In this document: positions 1 to 8,011 of the stretch, piece by piece
Layout of the letters: the number at the start of each line of letters is the position of its first letter
How positions within the stretch are numbered: the first letter of the stretch is position 1
Assembly: GCA_012513875.1 (NCBI GenBank)
Contig: JAAZBI010000053.1
Coordinates: 1-21,710, forward strand
Source: Mollicutes bacterium
GTDB lineage: Bacteria; Bacillota_I; Bacilli_A; RF39; UBA660
DNA length: 21,710 bases
Direction: 5' to 3'
Position numbers and translations under genes: made by a program
The notes under the pieces: model-generated
Database searches by the model: none
What the model was told of the DNA's origin: nothing
What the model saw: the letters and a program-made list of their open reading frames with translations, nothing else

Positions 1-1827
1 GATGAATTAAAAAAAGAAGCGAAAGCCTCTGATTTTGTTTTTCTAGCTACTGACCCTGACCGAGAAGGTGAAGCAATTAGTTGGCATTTAAAAGATGCAT
101 TAAAGATTTCTGAAGATAAATATCAAAGAGTTGTTTTCAATGAAATAACTAAAGATGTTGTTAAAGATGCTTTTAATCATGCTGGTAAAATAGATGATAA
201 TTTAGTTAAATCTCAAGAGACAAGAAGAATGTTAGATCGTATTATTGGATTTCGTTTAAGTAAATTAATGCAATCAAAAACTGGAGGAAGAAGTGCAGGT
301 CGTGTTCAAAGTGTAGCTTTGAAGTTAATTGTTGATCGTGAAAGAGAAATTGAAAAATTTATTGAAGAAGAATATTGGAGTATTGAGGCTAACTTCAACA
401 CTTTTGAAGCCAGCTTAGATACTTATAATTATAAAAAAATAGAAATAAAAAACGAATTAGAAGCTGATGAAATACTTAACAAATTAACTAATGCTTTTAA
501 AATAGCTGATGTTTCTAAAAAACAAAAGAAAAAACAATCGAAAGTTCCTTTTATAACTAGTACATTACAACAAGAAGCTAATACAAAGTTGAATTTTAAT
601 GCTAAAAAAACAATGTCTTTAGCACAAAAACTATATGAAGGTATTAATATTGGAAAAGAAACAACAGGGTTAATTACCTACATGAGAACAGATTCAATTC
701 GCTTAAGTGATGAATTTTGTAAAAATACATTTCAATATATTAAAGTTCATTATGGTGAAGAATATGTTGGAAGAATTAAATTTAGTAAAAGTAAAACAAA
801 CATTCAAGATGCCCATGAAGCAATTAGACCTACTAATATAAATCATACTCCTGAAAGTATTAAAGATCATTTAACTTCAGATGAATATAAACTATATTCA
901 TTAATTTATTCACGAGCTTTAAGTTCGTTAATGGCTGATGCAAAAGTAGATGCAACAACTGTTATCTTAGATAATAATAATTATCAATTTAAAGCAACTG
1001 GTCAAACAATTATCTTTGATGGATATTTAAAAGTTTACCAAGATTATGAGAAAAGTGAAGACAAGATTTTACCACCATTTGAAACATATAAATCTAATAT
1101 TATAGTTGCAAGTACAATTGATAAAAATCAACACTTTACTAAACCACCAGCTCGATATACAGAAGCTAAATTGATAGAAGAAATGGAAAAATTAGGAATT
1201 GGTCGTCCTTCAACTTATGCTAAAATAATTGATACTTTAACAGAAAGAAATTATGTATTCATCATAGAAAAGAAATTTAATCCGACAGAAATCGGAATTG
1301 AAACAACAGATAAATTACAAGAGTTTTTCAGTGAACTTATCAATGTAAAATATACAGCTAATATGGAAAACGCTTTAGATGAAATTGCTATTGGAAAACA
1401 AGAATGGTTATCATTACTAAAAGGTTTCTATGGGGATTTTGATTCTTTAGTAACAGAAGCATACGACAAAATGGAGAAAAAACCTGCAATCGAAACCGGT
1501 GAAAACTGTCCAGAATGTGGAAGTCCTTTAGTTGAAAGAAAAGGAAAATATGGAAAATTTGTTTCTTGTAGTAGTTTTCCAAAATGTAAATATATCAAAT
1601 CAGAAAAAAAAGAAATAAATATACTTGGCGCTTGTCCTAAATGTGATGGTAAAATTGTCGAGAAAAAAACGAGAAAAGGTAAAATCTTTTACGGTTGTAA
1701 TAATTATCCAAAATGTGATTTTGCTCTTTGGGATAAACCATTGTTTGAAAACTGTCCAGAATGTGGTAGTATGTTAGTAGAAAAGAAAAGTGGTATTGTG
1801 TGTTCACAATGCCAATATAAAAAATAG
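1..1827 (+). CDS. topA: DNA topoisomerase I (5' end outside window)
   Basis: Type IA topoisomerase that relaxes negative supercoils by breaking and rejoining one DNA strand. The reading frame is open from base 1, so the gene enters from outside the window; 608 residues are visible. The TOPRIM acidic motif DPDRE lies at visible residues 18-22. The active-site tyrosine sits in TYMRTDS at visible residue 227 (codon 679-681), and this spacing matches E. coli TopA, so about 90 N-terminal residues are missing. Three C-terminal zinc ribbons follow: CPEC from about residue 503, CPKC from about 545 and CPEC from about 584, each with a second Cys pair. An unknown gene follows 10 nt after the stop. In Bacillus, topA lies close to xerC (codV), and xerC is indeed nearby here. 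Confidence 0.97.
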   Translation, partial: DELKKEAKASDFVFLATDPDREGEAISWHLKDALKISEDKYQRVVFNEITKDVVKDAFNHAGKIDDNLVKSQETRRMLDRIIGFRLSKLMQSKTGGRSAGRVQSVALKLIVDREREIEKFIEEEYWSIEANFNTFEASLDTYNYKKIEIKNELEADEILNKLTNAFKIADVSKKQKKKQSKVPFITSTLQQEANTKLNFNAKKTMSLAQKLYEGINIGKETTGLITYMRTDSIRLSDEFCKNTFQYIKVHYGEEYVGRIKFSKSKTNIQDAHEAIRPTNINHTPESIKDHLTSDEYKLYSLIYSRALSSLMADAKVDATTVILDNNNYQFKATGQTIIFDGYLKVYQDYEKSEDKILPPFETYKSNIIVASTIDKNQHFTKPPARYTEAKLIEEMEKLGIGRPSTYAKIIDTLTERNYVFIIEKKFNPTEIGIETTDKLQEFFSELINVKYTANMENALDEIAIGKQEWLSLLKGFYGDFDSLVTEAYDKMEKKPAIETGENCPECGSPLVERKGKYGKFVSCSSFPKCKYIKSEKKEINILGACPKCDGKIVEKKTRKGKIFYGCNNYPKCDFALWDKPLFENCPECGSMLVEKKSGIVCSQCQYKK

Positions 1828-1837
1828 AGGTAAATAA

Positions 1838-2635
1838 ATGGAAAAAAACAAAAAAAGAAATTATTATTTAGTATCAGAAATACCAAACGAAAAAAGTGGA
1901 GAAAACGAACTTAGTATTTTATTTCAATGTGATTTACAAACAATAGATGAATTAACTACTTGTTTTGATAATGAAAATGATTTTGTAAATTACTTAAATG
2001 ATAAATTTTTATTATCATGTGACAATCTTCATTTAACATATAATCATAGAGGAATAAATGAGAAAGATATGATATATAAAGAAGATCGTGCTATTGTAAC
2101 TTCTAAAACATTATATTTAACTATTTTTGATCATATTAATAAAAATTGTATTTGGAAAAATGGTGGAATTGATAATTTAGATCCTTATGTTGGAAAGCAA
2201 AGAAAAAACATAATCAATGGAGAACCATATCCGAGATTGTATGCAAAAAATATTATTAATCACATTAAAGATAATTATTTAAACTATCGAAATTGTTGCT
2301 TAATTTTTAAAAAAGATCCAAAATTTTCAGATCCAAAATTTTCTAATTATCGAACAAGTTTTCAAGCTAATAGTGAATATATTGATGAAATAATTAATAA
2401 AATGCAAATAAAATTAAAAAATCCTTTATTTAAGGATTATATAAATCAACAAAAACTAATACAAAAACAAAAAGAACTTGAACAAAAAACATTGAAAATA
2501 CTTGAACAGACAAAAGAAAATGAATATGAAATTGAAAAAGCTGAAAAGGAACTAAATAATCCGGATGTAATAAGAGCTCGCGGTTTAACATCTGAAGATG
2601 AAGAGCTTTATGATAACAATGGAAGAAGTAGATAA
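1838..2635 (+). CDS. Unrecognised protein with C-terminal coiled coil, between topA and xerC
   Basis: A 265-residue soluble protein that I cannot assign to a family. It starts at ATG 1838 behind AGAGG and 10 nt after the topA stop, so it is probably co-transcribed with topA. Residues about 1-185 look globular, with many aromatic and charged residues (for example NLHLTYNHRGINEKD) and no membrane segment or signal peptide. Residues about 200-245 are rich in Lys, Glu and Gln with heptad-like spacing and probably form a coiled coil. A tandem 15-bp duplication makes the peptide DPKFSDPKFS near residue 163. The position is where trmFO often lies in Bacilli, but this is not TrmFO: no dinucleotide-binding GxGxxG motif is present. 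It ends at a small terminator hairpin. Confidence 0.8.
   Translation: MEKNKKRNYYLVSEIPNEKSGENELSILFQCDLQTIDELTTCFDNENDFVNYLNDKFLLSCDNLHLTYNHRGINEKDMIYKEDRAIVTSKTLYLTIFDHINKNCIWKNGGIDNLDPYVGKQRKNIINGEPYPRLYAKNIINHIKDNYLNYRNCCLIFKKDPKFSDPKFSNYRTSFQANSEYIDEIINKMQIKLKNPLFKDYINQQKLIQKQKELEQKTLKILEQTKENEYEIEKAEKELNNPDVIRARGLTSEDEELYDNNGRSR
2315..2344 (+). repeat. Tandem 15-bp duplication inside a gene
   Basis: Two adjacent 15-bp units beginning GATCCAAAATTTTC (2315-2329 and 2330-2344) differ only in the last base. They encode the peptide DPKFS twice in frame, which points to a recent slippage duplication within the unknown protein. Confidence 0.85.
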
Positions 2636-2649
2636 TATCTACTTTTTTT
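2626..2649 (+). terminator. Rho-independent terminator after the topA-linked unknown gene
   Basis: An AAGTAGAT stem (2626-2633), a 3-nt loop and an ATCTACTT arm (2637-2644) run directly into a T tract. The stem overlaps the stop codon of the upstream gene. It is AT-rich, so termination may be partial. Confidence 0.6.
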
Positions 2650-2657
2650 GTTATAAT
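2649..2657 (+). promoter_or_regulatory. Extended -10 promoter of xerC
   Basis: TGTTATAAT (TG-n-TATAAT) lies immediately after the T tract of the preceding terminator and 18 nt before the xerC start. No clear -35 element is visible. This leaves a very short leader. Confidence 0.55.
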
Positions 2658-2674
2658 AAGATTGGTGATAAAGA

Positions 2675-3562
2675 ATGAAAATAGTAAAAGATTTTTTATT
2701 ATATTTGAAACATCAAAAAGCTTATTCAATTAATACAGTCTCTAGTTATGAGAAAGATTTAATTGAATATTTTAATTTTTTAGAAACAAATCAATTTAAT
2801 TATCAATCAATAGATTATAATAATTTAAAAAAATATTTAAGATTTTTAAATGATAAAAAATTAAAAAATAATACAATTAGTAGAAAAATAAGTTCTCTTC
2901 GTTCTTTTTATCGTTATTTAGTAAATAATACCAAGTTAGAATCTAATCCTTTTTTATTACTTTCTTTACCAAAGAAAGAAAAAAAATTACCAAATTTCTT
3001 ATATTTAAATGAATTAGAAGATTTATTAGAAATACCGAGGACAAACAAATTGTTAGAACAAAGAAACACTTTAATATTAGAATTATTATATGCTACTGGT
3101 ATTAGAGTTAGTGAATTAACTAATATAAAGTTAAAGGATATTGATATTTCTAATCGAACTATTTTAGTCACTGGAAAAGGTAATAAAAAAAGATATGTTA
3201 TTTTTGGAAAAAAATCACAAGAAATTTTAGAACAATATTTGAAAGATAGTTATTTAAAATTAAATAAAAATAATTCTGAATATTTAATCTTAAATAATCG
3301 TGGTTCTAAAATAACTCCAAGATCTATATGTAATATTTTAAATGAGATTATTAGTCATACTTCATTAAAAAAGCATATTTCACCTCATACATTAAGGCAT
3401 ACGTTTGCCACTCATTTATTGGAAAGAGGGGCAGATTTATTAACTGTTCAAGAATTGTTAGGACACGCTAACTTAAGTACAACTAGTATTTATACTCACA
3501 TTACTAGTGAACATTTAAGAAAAACCTATCTAAAAGCTCACCCAAGAGCTTTTAAAAAATAA
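2675..3562 (+). CDS. xerC: Tyrosine recombinase XerC
   Basis: Site-specific recombinase that works with XerD at dif to resolve chromosome dimers. The 295-residue protein has the usual core-binding N-terminal SAM-like domain (about 1-90) and the catalytic domain. The catalytic set is complete: R144 (ATGIRVSE), K168 (TGKGNKKR), H238 and R241 (HTLRHTF), H264 (LLGHANL) and the nucleophile Y273 (SIYTH). The conserved LPKKEKKLPNFLY segment and the HPRAFKK C-terminus resemble Bacillus CodV/XerC rather than XerD. Proximity to topA fits the Bacillus arrangement. Start ATG 2675 is preceded by GGTG. No integrase-like partner or att sites lie beside it, so a housekeeping role is more likely than a mobile-element one. 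Confidence 0.9.
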   Translation: MKIVKDFLLYLKHQKAYSINTVSSYEKDLIEYFNFLETNQFNYQSIDYNNLKKYLRFLNDKKLKNNTISRKISSLRSFYRYLVNNTKLESNPFLLLSLPKKEKKLPNFLYLNELEDLLEIPRTNKLLEQRNTLILELLYATGIRVSELTNIKLKDIDISNRTILVTGKGNKKRYVIFGKKSQEILEQYLKDSYLKLNKNNSEYLILNNRGSKITPRSICNILNEIISHTSLKKHISPHTLRHTFATHLLERGADLLTVQELLGHANLSTTSIYTHITSEHLRKTYLKAHPRAFKK

Positions 3563-3571
3563 TGTCAAGTT

Positions 3572-3604
3572 AAGTTAATTAGGGTTTAATTTTTTTAACT
3601 TTTT
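3572..3604 (+). terminator. Weak AT-rich hairpin after xerC
   Basis: AAGTTAA (3572-3578) can pair with TTAACTT (3595-3601), followed by a short T run. The stem has only one G:C pair and overlaps the ppdK promoter, so its function is doubtful. Confidence 0.3.
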
Positions 3605-3606
3605 GA

Positions 3607-3612
3607 TATAAT
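3607..3612 (+). promoter_or_regulatory. -10 element of the ppdK promoter
   Basis: A perfect TATAAT lies 26 nt upstream of the ppdK start. The -35 position (about 3584-3589, GTTTAA) is a poor match. Transcription would begin near 3619, giving a leader of about 20 nt that holds the AAAGGA ribosome binding site. Confidence 0.6.
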
Positions 3613-3638
3613 AATTAATAGTGCGAAAGGATGGTAAA

Positions 3639-6275
3639 ATGACAAAGTACGTATATGCCTTTGAAGAAGGCAACAAAGAAATGAAAAACTTATTAGGAGG
3701 TAAAGGAGCTAACCTAGCTGAAATGATCAGTATTGGTTTACCAGTTCCTAATGGGTTTACTATTACAACAGAAAGTTGTAATAATTATTATGAAAATAAT
3801 CAAGAATTCAGTTCAGAAACAATTGCTGAAATCTGGTCACAATTAGAAAACTTAGAAAAGAAAACAGGAAAGAAGATGGGAGATTTAAATAATCCTTTAT
3901 TAGTTTCTGTTCGTTCTGGTGCTAGAGCTAGTATGCCAGGAATGATGGATACAGTTTTAAATTTAGGATTAAATGATCAAGTAGTAGAAGGTTTAGCTCA
4001 AGCTACTAACAATCCTCGTTTTGCTTATGACTCATATAGACGTTTTATTCAAATGTTTTCTGATGTAGTTATGGGGTATTCTAAAGCTTCATTCGAAAGA
4101 TTTTTTGATAAAATTAAAGAAGAAAAACACGTAAATAATGATACCGAATTAACAGCAGAAGATTTAAAAGAAGTGGTTAATAAATTTAAAGCTAACTATT
4201 TAGAATTAGCTAAAGAAGAGTTTCCTCAAGATCCAAAAGAACAATTAATGGCAGCTATCAAAGCAGTATTTAGATCTTGGAATAACGAAAGAGCAATCTT
4301 ATATCGTCGTTTAAATGATATTCCTGCTAGTTGGGGAACAGCCGTTAACGTTCAAGAAATGGTTTATGGTAATCGTGGTAATGATTGCGGAACTGGTGTA
4401 GCTTTCACAAGAAATCCGTCTACTGGAGAAAACAAATTATATGGGGAATATTTGATTAACGCTCAAGGTGAAGATGTAGTAGCAGGTATTAGAACACCTC
4501 AAGATATTGAAACGTTAAAAGACATTATGCCTGAAGTTTATGAAGAATTTGTTAAAATAACTCATATTCTTGAAGAACATTATCGCGATATGCAAGATAT
4601 GGAATTTACAATTGAAAACAGTAAATTATTTATGTTACAAACTAGAAATGGAAAAAGAACAGCAGCTGCAGCATTAAAAATTGCCGTTGATTTAGTTGAA
4701 GATGGAACAATTACTAAAGAGGAAGCTTTACTTCGTGTTGATCCAAGAAATCTTGATCAATTATTACATCCAAATTTTGATGTTAATGCATTAAAATCTT
4801 CTAAAACAATTGCTAAAGGTTTAGCAGCTTCTCCAGGAGCAGCTACTGGTAAGATTTTCTTTACAGCAGAAGATGTTGTTAGTGCTAAGAAAAATGGTGA
4901 AAAAGAAATTATCTTAGTTCGTTTAGAAACATCACCAGAAGATATTCAAGGTATGAATGATGCTAATGGTATCTTAACAATTAGGGGTGGTATGACATCA
5001 CATGCTGCTGTAGTAGCTCGTGGCATGGGTAGATGTTGTATTACTGGTTGTGGCGAATTAAAAATAGATGAAGAAAATAAAAAACTTATAACTAAAGATG
5101 GAACAATATACAATGAAGGTGACTATTTATCTTTAGATGGTTCAACTGGTTTAGTTTATGGAGAAAAAATAAACACTACATTACCTGAAATAAGCGGTGA
5201 TTTTGAGAAGTTTATGAGTTGGGCAGATAGTTATCGCACTTTAGAAGTAAGAACTAATGCTGATACTCCTAAAGACGCTAAACAAGCTTTAGCTTTTGGA
5301 GCTCAAGGAATTGGTTTATGTCGTACAGAACACATGTTCTTTGATGAAAACAGAATCTTTGCAATGCGTCAAATGATTACAGCTAATTCAGTAGAAAAAA
5401 GAGAAGAAGCTTTAAGCAAAATTCTTCCATATCAAAGACAAGATTTTGAAGAATTATTTAAAGTTATGAAAGGATTTCCAGTAACTATTCGTTACTTAGA
5501 TCCACCTTTACATGAGTTTTTACCTCATACAGAAGAAGAAATCAAAGCTTTAGCGACTTCTTTAGAAATTACTTATGAAGAATTAAAAAATAGAATTAAT
5601 AGCTTACATGAATTTAACCCTATGATGGGGCATCGTGGTTGCCGTTTATCAGTTACTTATCCAGAAATTGCTAGAATGCAAACAAGAGCTGTAATTGAAG
5701 CTGCTATCAATGTAGCTAAAGAAGGACTAAATGTTATTCCTGAAATTATGATTCCATTAGTAGGAGATATCAATGAATTAAAATATATTAAAGCAATTGT
5801 TACTGAAACTGCAGATACAATTCTTAAAGAAAATAATTCAAATATTTCATATAAAGTTGGAACAATGATTGAAATACCAAGAGCTGCTCTTACAGCAGAT
5901 GTAATTGCAGAAGAAGCAGAATTCTTCTCATTTGGAACAAATGATTTAACCCAAATGACTTTTGGATTCTCTCGTGATGATGCTTCTACTTTCTTAGAAG
6001 AATATTATAGTAAAGGTATCTTCGAATCAGATCCTTTTGCAAAATTAGATCAAATTGGAGTTGGACAACTAGTTAAAATAGCTGTTGAAAAAGGAAAAGC
6101 AACTCGTCCTGATATTAAATTAGGAATCTGTGGTGAACATGGAGGAGATCCAGCAACTATTGAATTCTGTCATAAGATAGGATTAAAATATGTATCTTGT
6201 TCTCCATTTAGAGTTCCAATAGCTCGCTTAGCAGCAGCTCAAGCCGCAATAAAGTCTGGAACTAAAAAGAACTAG
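3639..6275 (+). CDS. ppdK: Pyruvate,phosphate dikinase
   Basis: Interconverts PEP, AMP and PPi with pyruvate, ATP and Pi; in anaerobes it often serves PPi-linked glycolysis. The 878-residue protein has the N-terminal ATP-grasp nucleotide-binding region, the swivelling phosphohistidine domain and the C-terminal PEP/pyruvate barrel. I start it at ATG 3639, behind AAAGGA with a 7-nt gap, not at the GTG at 3621. With this start the phosphohistidine of GGMTSHAAVVARG is residue 455 and the catalytic Cys of GICGEHGGDP is residue 831, as I recall for Clostridium symbiosum PPDK. No dedicated regulatory kinase/phosphatase gene is adjacent. The gene has its own promoter and is followed by a long intergenic space and a strong terminator. 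Confidence 0.97.
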   Translation: MTKYVYAFEEGNKEMKNLLGGKGANLAEMISIGLPVPNGFTITTESCNNYYENNQEFSSETIAEIWSQLENLEKKTGKKMGDLNNPLLVSVRSGARASMPGMMDTVLNLGLNDQVVEGLAQATNNPRFAYDSYRRFIQMFSDVVMGYSKASFERFFDKIKEEKHVNNDTELTAEDLKEVVNKFKANYLELAKEEFPQDPKEQLMAAIKAVFRSWNNERAILYRRLNDIPASWGTAVNVQEMVYGNRGNDCGTGVAFTRNPSTGENKLYGEYLINAQGEDVVAGIRTPQDIETLKDIMPEVYEEFVKITHILEEHYRDMQDMEFTIENSKLFMLQTRNGKRTAAAALKIAVDLVEDGTITKEEALLRVDPRNLDQLLHPNFDVNALKSSKTIAKGLAASPGAATGKIFFTAEDVVSAKKNGEKEIILVRLETSPEDIQGMNDANGILTIRGGMTSHAAVVARGMGRCCITGCGELKIDEENKKLITKDGTIYNEGDYLSLDGSTGLVYGEKINTTLPEISGDFEKFMSWADSYRTLEVRTNADTPKDAKQALAFGAQGIGLCRTEHMFFDENRIFAMRQMITANSVEKREEALSKILPYQRQDFEELFKVMKGFPVTIRYLDPPLHEFLPHTEEEIKALATSLEITYEELKNRINSLHEFNPMMGHRGCRLSVTYPEIARMQTRAVIEAAINVAKEGLNVIPEIMIPLVGDINELKYIKAIVTETADTILKENNSNISYKVGTMIEIPRAALTADVIAEEAEFFSFGTNDLTQMTFGFSRDDASTFLEEYYSKGIFESDPFAKLDQIGVGQLVKIAVEKGKATRPDIKLGICGEHGGDPATIEFCHKIGLKYVSCSPFRVPIARLAAAQAAIKSGTKKN

Positions 6276-6370
6276 TTCATAAAACCTTTATTTACCTATA
6301 TTCAAGGGAATATTCAATAAATCCATAGAATATATAAAGGCACAAAGAATTAAAATTTATATAGAAAATT

Positions 6371-6413
6371 AAGACTAAGATGACTAATATGTCGTACATC
6401 TTAGTCTTTTTTT
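6371..6413 (+). terminator. Strong rho-independent terminator at the start of the accessory island
   Basis: A perfect 12-bp stem (AAGACTAAGATG, 6371-6382, with CATCTTAGTCTT, 6397-6408), a 14-nt loop and a run of T follow. The spacer 6276-6370 between ppdK and the hairpin is AT-rich and shows nothing I recognise. The next gene starts only 34 nt after the T run, so this hairpin probably ends ppdK transcription close to the edge of the foreign segment. Confidence 0.85.
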
Positions 6414-6447
6414 AATGTTGTGCGATAGGGAAATGGAGGAATTGAAT

Positions 6448-6930
6448 ATGCGAATAATGTATATGAAACCAGAACTAAATGATTTATCTCAAGGATCTAG
6501 AATTGCTTTTGCAAGACAATTTAGATTTATGTCTCAAGATGAAGTATCAGATAAATTAGGATTAACTGGTGAATGTAAAAGAAGAACTATGACAAGATAT
6601 GAAAGAGGAAATAGAAATCCTAAAGATAAAAGATTAATGGAAATAGCAAACATATTGAATATTAATGTTAATTCTATAAGAGAATATGATTTTAGAAAGC
6701 CGATTGATTTATTTTATATATTAATGTGGATGGAAGAAATAATACCTAAATATCAAATTGATTTATCTAAAATTCCAAATATAAATGAAGAGAATATTAT
6801 TTTTTTCAAAAAATTTATGGATGATTGGGATATGATGAGAGAAAAATGGTATAAAAGAGAAATTTCTTATGAAGAATATATTGAATGGAAATTGAATTTT
6901 AAAATAGAGGAGGACTCTATTTATGAATAA
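6448..6930 (+). CDS. XRE-family HTH regulator at the start of the accessory island
   Basis: A 160-residue DNA-binding protein. Start ATG 6448 follows GGAGGA with a 7-nt gap, while the upstream in-frame ATG 6415 has no ribosome binding site. Residues about 15-75 form an HTH_3/Cro-CI fold: SRIAFARQFRFMSQDEVSDKLGL, then the recognition region ending in TMTRYERGNRNPK. The rest is Trp- and acid-rich and unassigned. It overlaps the following ParB-like gene by 8 nt (translational coupling). Such pairs are common in integrative elements and plasmids. Codon use is rich in ATA and AGA, unlike ppdK. No obvious promoter lies between the 6371 terminator and the gene, so it may have lost its own promoter or may rely on read-through. 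Confidence 0.85.
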   Translation: MRIMYMKPELNDLSQGSRIAFARQFRFMSQDEVSDKLGLTGECKRRTMTRYERGNRNPKDKRLMEIANILNINVNSIREYDFRKPIDLFYILMWMEEIIPKYQIDLSKIPNINEENIIFFKKFMDDWDMMREKWYKREISYEEYIEWKLNFKIEEDSIYE

Positions 6931-7639
6931 TATTATCAAATTAAAAATTAGAGAGATTGATTCTTTTAAAGATCATCCTTTTAAAGTAGTAAACGATGAC
7001 TCATTAATGCAACTAGCTCAAAGCATCAAAGATAATGGATTATTGGTACCTATAGTCGTAAGAAAAAAAGAAGATAATAGATATGAAATAATATCTGGTC
7101 ATAGAAGAAAAGCAGCAGTTGAACTTAATGGTGAAGAATATATTGATGCTATTATAAAAGATTTAACATATGATGAAGCGGTTATAGAGATGGTTGATTC
7201 TAATATGTATAGAGATAAAATATTACCATCAGAAAAAGCTTTTGCATATAAAATGAAATTAGATGCAATGAAACATCAAGGAAAGAAAATTTCCCCTAAG
7301 GGAACAAAGTCACAGTCCATTAACGAAATAGATGATACTAAAACACAAATATATAGATATGTAAGATTAACAAATCTTATACCTGAACTACTAAAATTAG
7401 TAGATGATACTGTTTTAAAAGATAAAAGAACAGTTTTAACAATGGGATTAAAACCAGCTGTTGAATTATCATATTTAAATAAAGAAGAACAAAAATTAGT
7501 ATATATGGGTATTACATATGAAGATGTAACACCTAGTCATGGACAAGCTATTAAAATAAGAGAACTATCTAAGAATAAAAAATTAACTTTCGATTCTTTA
7601 GAAGAAATATTATGTCAGCAGAAAGGAAATCAAAAATAA
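6923..7639 (+). CDS. ParB/Spo0J-like partition protein, C-terminus cut by an in-frame stop
   Basis: A 238-residue ParB-family protein. The N-terminal ParB/Srx fold has the LMQLAQSIKDNGLLVPIVVR segment and the nucleotide-pocket-type motif SGHRRKAA (residues 58-65). The central DNA-binding region includes TQIYRYVRLTNLIPELLKLV. The layout, including ILPSEKAFAYKMKLDAMK, is typical of ParB homologues in Clostridia/Bacilli integrative and conjugative elements, which act in maintenance or regulation. The GAGGAGG site at 6907 sets the start. The frame stops at TAA 7637-7639, yet the same frame continues for 51 further codons with a plausible family-like tail (see 7640-7795). No ParA partner is present in the window. 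It may still fold, but its C-terminal region is lost. Confidence 0.85.
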   Translation: MNNIIKLKIREIDSFKDHPFKVVNDDSLMQLAQSIKDNGLLVPIVVRKKEDNRYEIISGHRRKAAVELNGEEYIDAIIKDLTYDEAVIEMVDSNMYRDKILPSEKAFAYKMKLDAMKHQGKKISPKGTKSQSINEIDDTKTQIYRYVRLTNLIPELLKLVDDTVLKDKRTVLTMGLKPAVELSYLNKEEQKLVYMGITYEDVTPSHGQAIKIRELSKNKKLTFDSLEEILCQQKGNQK

Positions 7640-7795
7640 AGAATATCATTTAATAAAGATAAAATTGAAAAAGCACTTCCAAGTGAATTGTTAAAAAGAG
7701 ATAAAAGATATATAGAGCAATATATTATTAATGCAATAGAGAATTATAAGAAACAAGATCTTGAAAGGGGTGATGCTTATGATCTAGATATGTAG
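7640..7795 (+). pseudogene. Severed C-terminal tail of the ParB-like gene
   Basis: Immediately after the TAA at 7637-7639 the same reading frame stays open to TAG 7793-7795. It encodes a helical, charged tail beginning RISFNKDKIEKALPSEL and ending with LERGDAYDLDM. Position, frame and character match the C-terminal tail I expect in ICE-type ParB homologues, so the TAA is best read as a nonsense mutation (for example CAA or AAA to TAA). No independent start codon with a ribosome binding site is visible in it. Confidence 0.65.
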
Positions 7796-7818
7796 CACCA
7801 TATAACAATATTTATTTT

Positions 7819-7824
7819 TATAAT
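7819..7824 (+). promoter_or_regulatory. -10 element before the small lipoprotein-like ORF
   Basis: TATAAT lies 25 nt upstream of ATG 7850, with an AGAGGTG ribosome binding site between. No convincing -35 is visible. Confidence 0.4.
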
Positions 7825-7849
7825 AAAATGATAATAGAGGTGAAATAGA

Positions 7850-8011
7850 ATGAAAAAAATATTGATACTAATAATAACAGTAATTCTTATTTCTATCGGA
7901 ATAGTTTCTTGTTTATACATCAATAATAGGAATAAAAAAACATATAATACAGTTAAGAAATCATTTGATAATTTAATTGTTGAAAAAATTGAGGAGAATA
8001 ATTACGAATAA
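7850..8011 (+). CDS. Small membrane or lipoprotein-like ORF
   Basis: A 53-residue ORF. It starts at ATG 7850 behind AGAGGTG and begins MKKILILIITVILISIGIVSC, that is, a short basic start and a hydrophobic stretch ending in the lipobox-like IVSC (Cys 21). The following part (INNRNKKTYNTVKKSFD) is polar and short. It could be a genuine small lipoprotein, an anchored peptide, or the N-terminal remnant of a longer protein. Its stop overlaps the place where the deaminase pseudogene would originally have started (8004), so the two look formerly coupled. I do not recognise the family. Confidence 0.5.
   Translation: MKKILILIITVILISIGIVSCLYINNRNKKTYNTVKKSFDNLIVEKIEENNYE

Noticed and set aside
1388..1582. 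Minus-strand open frames opposite topA, xerC, rubrerythrin and xseB
   Set aside because: They lack ribosome binding sites and family features and lie opposite well-supported genes.
3621..3638. GTG 3621 as the ppdK start
   Set aside because: It has no ribosome binding site of its own, and ATG 3639 follows AAAGGA and places His455 and Cys831 at the family's standard positions.
6419..6426. GTGCGATA here and its reverse complement at 12686-12693 as ends of the mobile element
   Set aside because: Only 8 bp are shared and the flanks differ; this is too short to claim in a 6-kb span, and both lie inside rather than at clear junctions.
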